DNA from: Alphaproteobacteria bacterium
GTDB lineage: Bacteria > Pseudomonadota > Alphaproteobacteria > RF32 > CAG-977
Length of the DNA stretch: 11,117 nt
Direction of reading: 5' to 3'
Assembly: GCA_017476085.1 (NCBI GenBank)
Contig: JAFVEJ010000120.1
Span: forward strand, 1 to 11,117
Part shown: in pieces, positions 1-5,950 of the stretch
Layout of the letters: every line of letters begins with the position of its first letter
Position numbering within the stretch: position 1 is the first letter of the stretch
The notes under the pieces: model-generated
The model's input: the letters and a program-made list of their open reading frames with translations, nothing else
Databases searched by the model: none
What the model was told of the DNA's origin: nothing
Made by a program: the position numbers and the translations under genes

Positions 1-1
1 G

Positions 2-1807
2 TTCGTCGTCGAGCACGGGCTTCAGGGGCTTGTAAGCCAAGGTGGATTCGACGTACATCAAGTTGTCTTCCTGGGTGTTGTCGGGGATGACGGCTTTGTT
101 CGGGACGCGAACGGCAATATTATCGGTAAAGTATTGCCGGACGGAACAATTGTCGATTTGAACGGAAACGTTATCGGTTCTGTTATGGAAGGCGAAGCGC
201 TGCGGGATGAAAACGGAAATATCATCGGCATTATTATGCCGGATGGTCGTGTTGCCGATTTGGATGGTAATATTCTCGGGCGGATTAATGCCAACGGAGA
301 AATCGTGGATGAAAGCGGAAATGTTTTAGGGACTTGGCGCGGCGGCAAACTGACTGCCTTTAGCGACAAGCTTAAACAAAAGAGATTTGCTTTCGGAAAA
401 GACGGCAAACGCATCGGAACAATATTGGCGGACGGAACTGTTGTCGATGAAAACGGTCGGGTTATCGGACGGGTTTTGCCGGACGGAACAGTCGTGGATG
501 AAAGCGGAAATGTAATCGGTTATTCGGGCGGATCCGGAGAATTTTCGCCGTCGGGTGAAGCGGGAACGGATAATAAAGATAAGGATAAAATTTCCGTTTT
601 CGGCACGTTTGATCCGGATCGATACCGTTATTATGGAAAAGGAGGCAGCGGAGCCGATCGGAGTGAAAGATATGATCCGGCCAGAATTAAAATGCTTCGT
701 GAAATGCAACTGGCTTTTCGGCGTCAGATTCGTCCCGGGATGGGAATGGAAGAGGCAAAGCAGGAGGATGATGCGCTGCTTCGCAAGCAAAAAAAGAGCC
801 GGAATTGGAATGATTTGGGATATGGTAAGGAAAGCATTTCTTCATATCGTGTCAATATGGATCATATGATTTTGGCAGATAAAGCTATTCCGGCGGTGAT
901 TACGCGTTCAATTGATACGGAACAAAGCGATCTTCCGATTACTGCAATTGTGGAACGTAATATTTATTCGGAGGTGGGGAGAAAAATTATTATTCCTGCC
1001 GGCAGTCGTGTTATCGGAGAGTTATCGGGCAGTTCTAAGGAGGATATCGGTTCGGCAACAAAAGTTGAAATAAGTTGGAAACGTTTGATCCGACCGGATG
1101 GCGCCGCCTTTTCATTTGATGACGGCGTCAGCGGAGACGCTTCCGGGCGAGCCGGCGTAGGCGCTTATATGGATCGACAATTAATCAAGAAATACGGACT
1201 GCCGTTGGTTCAGTCTTCGATTACATCGGCCTTTTTGTGGGCGATGGCTTCAAAGGATTCGGCCGCTGTCGGACAAGACGGAGAGGTGGCTGTGTCCGGC
1301 CGTCAGCAGGCCGCGGAATCCGCCCGTACCAGATTTTCAGATACAATGCAGCAAATTTTTGATGATTTAATAGCAGACACCACAAAAGTCAAAACGCGTT
1401 TGTTTGTTCCGTCGGGAACGCGTGTTACGATTTTTGCCAATAAGGATTTGTGGCTGCGCAGCGCAGAAGAGGACGAAGAAGAAGATTTAGGACTTCGTAT
1501 GGGACGCGCAGACGTGTTGATTGATCCTAACAAAAAGGATTATACGGAAAAAGAAGAAGGGAGCGGCGGCGGATTAGTTGCTGAAGATGATGGTACGCAG
1601 CAGCCGAATCCGAATGATCCGAATAACTTGCAACAGCAACAGCAAATTTACTATAATAATTATACGGGACAACGGATGCCGCCGCCCCCGCAACAGCAGC
1701 AGCAACAACGACCGCAGCAACAACGGCCGCAGCAGCAAACGGCGGTACCGCCGGTGCAGCAGCAAACTGCTGAGGAAGAAACGGAAGCTATTCCGGAACT
1801 GTTTTAA
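2..1807 (+). CDS. virB10: VirB10/TrbI-family T4SS channel protein with 17-residue repeats (5' end missing)
   Basis: VirB10 spans the periplasm in type IV secretion systems, linking the inner-membrane complex to the outer-membrane pore. The frame is open to the left edge, so the start and N-terminal membrane helix are outside the window; a TTG at 134 lies inside the repeat array and is unlikely to be the start. About 601 residues are visible. Order: 17-residue repeats (about 26-331 and 419-520), a charged linker, then the conserved C-terminal domain (about 857-1461). That domain shows IIIPAGSRVIGEL (about 985-1022), a WKRLIRPDG segment, GRAGVGAYMD near 1147-1176, a hydrophobic helix that would fit the antenna region, and PSGTRVTIFANKDLWL (1409-1456). 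A Gln/Pro-rich tail of about 110 residues follows, ending IPELF. virB11 follows after 12 nt, which supports the identification. The long repeats recall CagY or DotG, but the downstream gene is VirB11-like rather than DotB-like. Family assignment is strong; the full length is unknown. Confidence 0.88.
   Translation, partial: FVVEHGLQGLVSQGGFDVHQVVFLGVVGDDGFVRDANGNIIGKVLPDGTIVDLNGNVIGSVMEGEALRDENGNIIGIIMPDGRVADLDGNILGRINANGEIVDESGNVLGTWRGGKLTAFSDKLKQKRFAFGKDGKRIGTILADGTVVDENGRVIGRVLPDGTVVDESGNVIGYSGGSGEFSPSGEAGTDNKDKDKISVFGTFDPDRYRYYGKGGSGADRSERYDPARIKMLREMQLAFRRQIRPGMGMEEAKQEDDALLRKQKKSRNWNDLGYGKESISSYRVNMDHMILADKAIPAVITRSIDTEQSDLPITAIVERNIYSEVGRKIIIPAGSRVIGELSGSSKEDIGSATKVEISWKRLIRPDGAAFSFDDGVSGDASGRAGVGAYMDRQLIKKYGLPLVQSSITSAFLWAMASKDSAAVGQDGEVAVSGRQQAAESARTRFSDTMQQIFDDLIADTTKVKTRLFVPSGTRVTIFANKDLWLRSAEEDEEEDLGLRMGRADVLIDPNKKDYTEKEEGSGGGLVAEDDGTQQPNPNDPNNLQQQQQIYYNNYTGQRMPPPPQQQQQQRPQQQRPQQQTAVPPVQQQTAEEETEAIPELF
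26..520 (+). repeat. Array of 51-bp units encoding a 17-residue repeat inside virB10
   Basis: Exactly spaced 17-residue units occupy 77-127, 128-178, 179-229, 230-280 and 281-331, then 419-469 and 470-520. The consensus is approximately (R/K)VLPDGTVVDENGNVIG. Positions 6 and 17 are nearly always Gly, position 10 is Asp, and positions 15-16 are hydrophobic. A 29-residue interruption (332-418) contains one decayed half unit (FGKDGKRIG). A further degenerate unit at 26-76 keeps only Gly6, Gly17 and the hydrophobic pattern. Alternating hydrophobic residues with DG and NG turns suggest stacked beta hairpins; this is inferred from pattern, not modelled. Confidence 0.9.
1627..1770 (+). repeat. CAA/CAG-rich low-complexity tract encoding the Gln/Pro tail of VirB10
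   Basis: Two clusters of CAA and CAG codons (about 1630-1650 and 1690-1770) encode runs of four to six glutamines mixed with RPQQQ units and a PPPP stretch. The two Gln codons are mixed, which limits slippage compared with a pure triplet run. The tail lies beyond the conserved VirB10 domain and is probably disordered. Confidence 0.8.
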
Positions 1808-1819
1808 AAGGATTAAAAA

Positions 1820-2797
1820 ATGAGTGCGGATTCCTTTCAGGTTTTAAAATCGACATTACGTTATTTATCTTATTGGTATGAACAGGATAATGTGGAAGAA
1901 ATTTCTATTAACCGTCCGGATGAAATCTGGCTGAGGCTGCGCGGAAGGCGTGCTCATCCCTGGGCGTGTCAGCAGGATAAAAACCTGTCCAGAACGTATT
2001 TGACGGATATTATGCATATTATTGCTAATACGTTTGAACTGCCGTTTGATCCCGAGCAAGGATCTCCTGCCGTTTATGCGACTTTACCCGGTGATCACCG
2101 TTTTACGGGAATTGCCGGGAAAAATGTGATGTATGATAACGAGGATTTAACCGGGGGCATTGCAATGTGTGTCCGCGTTCATTCCGATGATATTAAGTTC
2201 GGGTTGGACGCTTACGGGTTGAAATCAGGAGAAAGACTGCAGAAATTGAATAAGCTGAAAGAAGTCGAAAATCCGGAAGATCCGTATGAGCGTTTGATTT
2301 TGTCAATCAAGCGCGGAGATCATATTCTGGTTTCCGGGGCAACGGCGACCGGTAAAACGACTTTTTTAAACAACTTGCTGACGATTTTAGATTCTCATAA
2401 ACGCGTGATTACAATTGAGGATACACGGGAATTAATTGTCCCGCATCCTAATCATGTGCATTTGGTTTTGTCCCGTACGGAACAAACCAATACGATGACA
2501 TATCCTAAACTGATTGACTTGGTCGTGCGTTTTACGCCGGACGCGATTATCGGCGGAGAAATTTCAACGGCAAACGCCGGGGCTTTATGGGAATTGATGG
2601 GATCCGGCCACGATAACTGCTTTGCAACGATCCACGCCGAAAATTCCGAAGCTGCGTATAAGGCCTTTACCGATCGTATTTTACACTGCTATCCCACGAT
2701 TGACCGCGAAAAAACAATCGCGGAAATGCATGATAAACTGCGCGTGGTGCAGATCAATCGTCAGGGGAATATCCGCGCCGTTACAGAAGTAACTTAA
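1820..2797 (+). CDS. virB11: VirB11-type T4SS traffic ATPase
   Basis: VirB11 is a hexameric cytoplasmic ATPase that powers assembly of, and substrate passage through, P-type T4SS. The protein has 325 residues, a normal family length. Residues 1-150 match the N-terminal domain position (NVEEISINRPDEIWL near 24-38 is a typical VirB11 opening). The RecA-like domain has Walker A GATATGKTT (173-181), an Asp box ITIEDTREL (197-205), Walker B DAIIGGE (241-247) and a His box GHDNCFATIHAE (263-274). The family usually reads GE(I/L)R..EA after Walker B; here it is GEISTANA, so the usual Arg and Glu are missing. The start ATG follows an AAAGGA Shine-Dalgarno (1806-1811). It lies 12 nt after virB10, almost certainly in the same transcript, and is followed at once by a terminator hairpin. 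The relatives PilT and DotB are less likely given the VirB10 neighbour and the domain layout. Confidence 0.95.
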   Translation: MSADSFQVLKSTLRYLSYWYEQDNVEEISINRPDEIWLRLRGRRAHPWACQQDKNLSRTYLTDIMHIIANTFELPFDPEQGSPAVYATLPGDHRFTGIAGKNVMYDNEDLTGGIAMCVRVHSDDIKFGLDAYGLKSGERLQKLNKLKEVENPEDPYERLILSIKRGDHILVSGATATGKTTFLNNLLTILDSHKRVITIEDTRELIVPHPNHVHLVLSRTEQTNTMTYPKLIDLVVRFTPDAIIGGEISTANAGALWELMGSGHDNCFATIHAENSEAAYKAFTDRILHCYPTIDREKTIAEMHDKLRVVQINRQGNIRAVTEVT

Positions 2798-2828
2798 AAA
2801 TATACCGGCGATTTGCCGGTATATTTTT
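2796..2828. terminator. Bidirectional rho-independent terminator between virB11 and flaF
   Basis: A perfect 14-bp inverted repeat (2796-2809 pairs with 2815-2828) encloses the 5-nt loop GATTT. The GC core is CCGGC/GCCGG. The outer stem is A-rich on the left and T-rich on the right, giving a U tract on either strand. It overlaps the virB11 stop codon and ends 2 nt before the flaF stop codon, so it can serve both converging genes. Confidence 0.88.
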
Positions 2829-2830
2829 CT

Positions 2831-3229
2831 TCAGACTTGTTCTGTTTCCTGTTGCTGTTGAGCGCGGCGCAGACTTTGTTCGTTCAATCCGCGGGCGATG
2901 TTCATATTAATGTTGATCAAAATTTCCAGAGATTGGGCGGACGGTTTGGCCATTACGGAAAACGTGTGCTTGAATATGAAATGAGCTAAATTAAAGATGT
3001 TTTGTTTGATTTCAATCGGCAGGGGATTTTGTTCTTCCGTTGCGCCGGTAACCAGGATAGTCCATAATTTACGGTTTAAATCTAAAGCTTCGTTTAATTC
3101 CGTCGTTGATACCGGCCAACGCTCTTTGATGTCATTTAAGCGGGAAGCTGTTCTGACAAGCGCTCTGGCTTCCAATTCGTTTTGAGGCATAGCAGAAGCT
3201 TCTGCGGTCACATAGGGATTGTCATTCAT
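2831..3229 (-). CDS. flaF: Flagellar biosynthesis regulator FlaF
   Basis: FlaF is a small cytoplasmic alphaproteobacterial protein that promotes flagellin synthesis or secretion and opposes the flagellin-mRNA regulator FlbT. The 132-residue product matches the family from end to end: an NPY segment near the N-terminus (residues 4-6), an ELEARALVRTASRL helix, a WP...LNEAL.LNRKLWTI block, TEEQNPLPIEIKQNI, and a closing INININ-like helix (ININMNIARGL). The C-terminus is Gln/Glu-rich. An open frame extends to an ATG at 3280, but the ATG at 3229 is preferred: it has a GGAG Shine-Dalgarno 8 nt upstream and places NPY at the usual distance from the start. No flagellin, flbT or other flagellar gene is next to it, which is unusual because flaF normally sits beside flagellin genes and flbT. 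It converges with virB11 and diverges from the binding-protein gene. Confidence 0.9.
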   Translation of the reverse strand: MNDNPYVTAEASAMPQNELEARALVRTASRLNDIKERWPVSTTELNEALDLNRKLWTILVTGATEEQNPLPIEIKQNIFNLAHFIFKHTFSVMAKPSAQSLEILININMNIARGLNEQSLRRAQQQQETEQV

Positions 3230-3237
3230 TATAAAAA

Positions 3238-3241
3238 CTCC
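3238..3241 (-). promoter_or_regulatory. Shine-Dalgarno of flaF
   Basis: Reading the minus strand, GGAG stands 8 nt before the ATG at 3229. It fixes the start of flaF and argues against the ATG at 3280, which would add 17 hydrophobic residues not expected in this family. Confidence 0.65.
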
Positions 3242-3259
3242 AAAAAAGGTACTCAAAAA

Positions 3260-3288
3260 ATAATATATGAATATTCTCAAAAAATCAA
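3260..3288 (-). promoter_or_regulatory. Candidate sigma70-type promoter of flaF
   Basis: On the minus strand a -35 box TTGATT (3283-3288) and a -10 box TATTAT (3260-3265) are separated by 17 nt. Transcription would begin near 3253, giving a leader of about 25 nt. The boxes match consensus at 4/6 and 5/6. The region is AT-rich, so chance matches are possible. No sigma54 or sigma28 flagellar promoter was recognised. Confidence 0.45.
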
Positions 3289-3293
3289 AAGTC

Positions 3294-3322
3294 TTTACTC
3301 GGATATGATTTAAAAATATGAT
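3294..3322 (+). promoter_or_regulatory. Candidate sigma70-type promoter of the solute-binding protein gene
   Basis: A -35 box TTTACT (3294-3299) and a -10 box TATGAT (3317-3322) are separated by 17 nt, with 4/6 and 5/6 matches to consensus. The expected start near 3329 gives a leader of about 48 nt. ATATGATT occurs twice here (3303-3310 and 3316-3323), so the exact -10 is ambiguous. Confidence 0.42.
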
Positions 3323-3376
3323 TAAAAAAGAGTTGCTGAAAAGCGAGCTTTTTCCGTTTGTTTTCGAGAGGAAAAA

Positions 3377-4288
3377 ATGAAACTGTTAAAGAGTTGTTTG
3401 ATTATATTTTTTTGTTTCTTTTTTTGTATGGCTCAGGCACAGGCTCAGCAAAAAAAAGAAAAAGATTTATATCCGGGATCGGATTGCGGCGGAAAAGATG
3501 CCCTCAGTTATTTTAAAATGGCCGGATTTAAAAACTATCCGCCGTTTTCTTGGGTGGAGATGGATCAGGAGTGGTTTAAAGTCAAAAAAACAAAAAAAGA
3601 TAAATATAATGGTTTTATTCTGGGATTTCTCAGAGACGCTTTGGAAGATTCTCGAATTGTTCAAGTTCAAGATGTGTTTTTTGATAATTATCAACAGATA
3701 CAAAAAGCTCTCTTACATGGGAAAATAGAAATGGCTTTTATCGGCTATTATACCGATGAGTCAAAGTCAGGACAGGATTATATTTATCCGGCTTATTTCG
3801 GCAATCCGTTTATCGTTGTTTCCAGAATATCAAAAAAAATTGAAGTTGATGATATCTCCGGTTTAAAAGGGCTGAAGGGTATTATCCGTCGGGAAGAAGA
3901 GATAGAACCGTTGATTCGGGGTGTCTTGCCCACAGATACGAAATTAGATGTCGTTGACGGAGCAGAGGCTGCGTTCCGCGCGCTGTTGTCCGGTGAAGCG
4001 GATTTTATGATTACCAGCCCATATGCGGCAGATGCAGAAGCCAGACGCTTTAAAATCAAAGATAAACTGCATTTCGGCACGAAGGTGCTGCGTCATATTA
4101 AATATTTTATCGCTTTTTCAAAAATATCGCCCTGCCGGAAGTATAAATCTCTTTTCGCCGAAAAATTCGGGAAAAGGATTGGAGATAAGGCGGAAGTAGA
4201 AAAATCAATTCTGGAATCTATTCGGCTTTGGGAAGAAAAACATAAAGACGAACCTCCATTGGAATATACGCCGCCTGAAGGCGAGTGA
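3377..4288 (+). CDS. Secreted solute-binding protein, family 3 (amino-acid type) fold
   Basis: The protein (303 residues) resembles periplasmic binding proteins of the SBP_bac_3 type, which capture small ligands, often amino acids, for ABC transporters. A signal peptide is clear: MKLLK, a Phe/Cys/Ile-rich core (residues 7-18) and a likely signal peptidase I site MAQAQA before QQ (after about residue 23). Family-like features are YPPFSW (54-59), GFILGFLRDAL (79-89), a domain crossover region with IEMAFIGYYTDE (117-128), the second-lobe helix IKKIEVDDISGLKG-type segment (about 152-165) and GEADFMITSPYAA (206-218). The two mature cysteines (37 and 253) could form a disulfide. The tail (about 288-303) is Glu/Pro-rich. 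No permease or ATPase lies nearby, so its partner is unknown; orphan family members also serve as sensors. The start ATG has a GAGAGGA Shine-Dalgarno. The ligand cannot be told from the sequence. Confidence 0.8.
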   Translation: MKLLKSCLIIFFCFFFCMAQAQAQQKKEKDLYPGSDCGGKDALSYFKMAGFKNYPPFSWVEMDQEWFKVKKTKKDKYNGFILGFLRDALEDSRIVQVQDVFFDNYQQIQKALLHGKIEMAFIGYYTDESKSGQDYIYPAYFGNPFIVVSRISKKIEVDDISGLKGLKGIIRREEEIEPLIRGVLPTDTKLDVVDGAEAAFRALLSGEADFMITSPYAADAEARRFKIKDKLHFGTKVLRHIKYFIAFSKISPCRKYKSLFAEKFGKRIGDKAEVEKSILESIRLWEEKHKDEPPLEYTPPEGE

Positions 4289-4310
4289 GAATTGTTTCGT
4301 CGTAAAAGGA

Positions 4311-4353
4311 TTAAAGAAACAGCGTTCTTTTGTAAAGAACGCTGTTTCTTTAA
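4311..4353 (+). terminator. Terminator hairpin after the solute-binding protein gene
   Basis: A perfect 20-bp inverted repeat (4311-4330 pairs with 4334-4353) has a 3-nt TGT loop. The 3' arm ends in TTTCTTTAA, giving a partly U-rich end on the plus strand. It lies 22 nt after the stop codon at 4288. The perfect 20-bp match could also be processed as a stable mRNA 3' end. Confidence 0.75.
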
Positions 4354-4358
4354 TAAAA

Positions 4359-4386
4359 AAGCTTTCGCCTGAAAAGGCGAAAGCTT
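4359..4386 (-). terminator. Rho-independent terminator of the adenosine deaminase gene
   Basis: An 11-bp stem (4359-4369 with 4376-4386) encloses a 6-nt loop. Read on the minus strand it is followed by a run of six T residues and further T-rich sequence (towards 4351), the classical layout. It lies 20 nt downstream of the deaminase stop codon and back to back with the terminator of the converging gene. Confidence 0.82.
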
Positions 4387-4406
4387 GCTGAGAGGTTTAG
4401 TGACAA

Positions 4407-5678
4407 TTATCGACCGGCGGCTTTTCTGTTTAATAAAGCCATTTTTGTGGCTCTCATTGCATTCATCGCCTTAGACCGACGTTGCTGAATTTCCAGTTTT
4501 TTTGCGACTTTTTCGCTTTCGGATACGCGCGTTTCCAAACGTTGCTTTAAAACTGGGCTTTTCGCTTTTTCAGCCAACTCCTTCATTTCCTTTCGATCTT
4601 CCGCGGACATTTTTTTATAGACGTTTTCTTTAATTTGTTTGCGCGTTTTTACGTCGGCAAAGGAGTTTTCAACCGCACATAAAGTAATGTCCAGCATTTC
4701 GGCTTTGGTGAAACCGAATTTTTCGGCGCTGATCCGGTGTTCTTTACCGGTATGCGTTCCGAAAATGCCGGCGTCATCCGGATTGAGGGAAATGCGGATG
4801 CCGGCATCATACAGTTTGCGTGCCGGATGATTGTCCAAATCACCTTTTAAATCCGTAACCAAAATGCGATTCGATGTCGGGCAAACCTCAACCATCACGT
4901 TTTTTTCGGCCAGCTCTTTCATAACTTCGGGATCCTGAGGCGCGGAAACGCCGTGTCCGATTCGGGATGCTCCCAGCCGAACGGCATCTTTAATGCTTTC
5001 CGGGCCGCGAATTTCCCCGGCATGCAGCGCCAGTTTCAATCCGGCGCCTTTTGCGATTGCCAACGCATCCGCAAAATCGTCAAATTCTCCGGCGCGTTCA
5101 TTGCCGGCGATACCGAAACCCGTTACCAACGGATGCGGGTTGTCACGGATAAATTCCGCTACTTGTTTAACATTTTCCGCGCCCATGTTGCGTACGCCGG
5201 TCGCAATAAAACGCGTTTCCAAACCCGTTTCATCTTTGACTTCGGCGGCAGCTTTGGAGATTGCATCCATCATTGCGCGGTATTTGGGGGCGGACAATTC
5301 GCTTTTTCCCGTTTCCGGATTGACTTCCATCGCCATATGCGCGGGGGAAAGGATCAATTCGGCATAGATGCCGCCTTCCGCCGTATTTTTACTGAGATAG
5401 TCTTTTGTGACATCATAATAATCTTGCGGCGTGCGCATCATATCCGCGACACTGTCATAAGTATTGATGAAAGCCCAAAAATCGCTTTCATCATAAGCAT
5501 AACGGCCATTGGGAAAATCGTTTTTATCGTATTGGCCTTCTTTCATAACAAAATTGTCGGGCAAGGTCACATGATGACGCTGAGCCAGTTTGGCCGCCAT
5601 TTCCGGCGTAACCGTCCCTTCAATATGTTCATGCAGGGTCACTTTTGGCAAGTCAGTTGTATTTACGTTGTTTTTCAT
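4407..5678 (-). CDS. add: Adenosine deaminase with basic C-terminal extension
   Basis: The enzyme hydrolyses adenosine (and deoxyadenosine) to inosine and ammonia in purine salvage, with zinc in a TIM barrel. All hallmark residues are visible: LHEH (15-18; His16 and His18 as zinc ligands), HAGE (219-222; His219 ligand, Glu222 catalytic), IGHG (240-243; His242), CPTSN (266-270) and LNPDD (298-302; Asp301 ligand, Asp302). The usual TDDP reads PDDA here. No signal peptide is seen, so it should act in the cytoplasm. At 423 residues it exceeds the usual 330-350; the surplus is a Lys/Arg-rich, probably helical tail from about residue 345, ending in RRSKAMNAMRATKMALLNRK. The start ATG has an AGAAGG Shine-Dalgarno 6-7 nt upstream. 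It is transcribed alone, with its own promoter and terminator. Adenine deaminase is a related possibility that motifs alone cannot fully exclude. Confidence 0.92.
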   Translation of the reverse strand: MKNNVNTTDLPKVTLHEHIEGTVTPEMAAKLAQRHHVTLPDNFVMKEGQYDKNDFPNGRYAYDESDFWAFINTYDSVADMMRTPQDYYDVTKDYLSKNTAEGGIYAELILSPAHMAMEVNPETGKSELSAPKYRAMMDAISKAAAEVKDETGLETRFIATGVRNMGAENVKQVAEFIRDNPHPLVTGFGIAGNERAGEFDDFADALAIAKGAGLKLALHAGEIRGPESIKDAVRLGASRIGHGVSAPQDPEVMKELAEKNVMVEVCPTSNRILVTDLKGDLDNHPARKLYDAGIRISLNPDDAGIFGTHTGKEHRISAEKFGFTKAEMLDITLCAVENSFADVKTRKQIKENVYKKMSAEDRKEMKELAEKAKSPVLKQRLETRVSESEKVAKKLEIQQRRSKAMNAMRATKMALLNRKAAGR

Positions 5679-5747
5679 TGTTCACCTTCTCGGGGCATTC
5701 CGGCCCTCTGCTTATAATTTCGTACACTTATCCATTCTTAACTTGTC

Positions 5748-5776
5748 AGAATAACAGGTTTTTGTGTCGTTGTCAA
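5748..5776 (-). promoter_or_regulatory. Extended -10 sigma70-type promoter of add
   Basis: On the minus strand a perfect -35 TTGACA (5771-5776) is followed by a 17-nt spacer and -10 TATTCT (5748-5753), with TGT directly before it as an extended -10 element. Transcription should start near 5741, giving a leader of about 63 nt. This is the best promoter match in the window. Confidence 0.65.
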
Positions 5777-5777
5777 C

Positions 5778-5795
5778 AATTTGTCTAATTTGTCT
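5778..5795. repeat. Tandem 9-bp direct repeat upstream of the add promoter
   Basis: AATTTGTCT occurs twice without a spacer (5778-5786 and 5787-5795), directly upstream of the add -35 box. The core TTGTC also occurs at 5743 and 5770-5774. A regulator site is possible given the position, but nothing in the sequence identifies a protein. Confidence 0.5.
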
Positions 5796-5886
5796 ATGAC
5801 TTTTTTATTAACAAACTGTTTATAAATAGTTTTTTTAGCAGGGCGCTTGTTTCCTTTTCTGAAAAAGAAGCCTTTTAAAGTCTTGC

Positions 5887-5915
5887 TTGCTCTTTCGGGC
5901 GAGTGCTTGTAATAT
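5887..5915 (+). promoter_or_regulatory. Weak candidate promoter for the lipoprotein-hom-recJ unit
   Basis: TTGCTC (5887-5892) and TAATAT (5910-5915) are separated by 17 nt, matching consensus at 3/6 and 4/6. The position, 35 nt before the lipoprotein start, is suitable, but the match is poor. The rest of 5796-5886 is AT-rich with no better candidate. The divergent 272-bp gap must hold a promoter for this operon somewhere. Confidence 0.25.
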
Positions 5916-5950
5916 CTAGTGGAAAAAGAGTTTGGACTTAGGGTAAAAAA

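Noticed and set aside
58..414. Long open frame antisense to the virB10 repeats
   Set aside because: It mirrors the repeat codons and shows no Shine-Dalgarno or recognisable domain; the plus-strand frame carries the VirB10 domain.
1630..1770. CAA/CAG clusters as a CRISPR or noncoding repeat
   Set aside because: The units are irregular triplets in frame with virB10, without spacers.
3230..3280. Longer flaF start at 3280 giving a hydrophobic N-terminus
   Set aside because: It would place a membrane-like segment on a cytoplasmic family, and the ATG at 3229 has a good Shine-Dalgarno at the right distance. The -10 box also lies inside the extension.
3339..3354. AAAAGC-GA-GCTTTT inverted repeat in the leader of the binding-protein gene
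   Set aside because: A 2-nt loop cannot close, and it lies between promoter and start where a terminator is not needed; probably chance in AT-rich DNA.
3377..4288. Lytic transglycosylase MltF-like reading of the binding protein
   Set aside because: MltF has a transglycosylase domain after the binding domain; this protein ends after the binding domain.
4953..5717. 254-codon open frame antisense to add
   Set aside because: It is a codon shadow of a complete, motif-bearing adenosine deaminase and shows no domain of its own.
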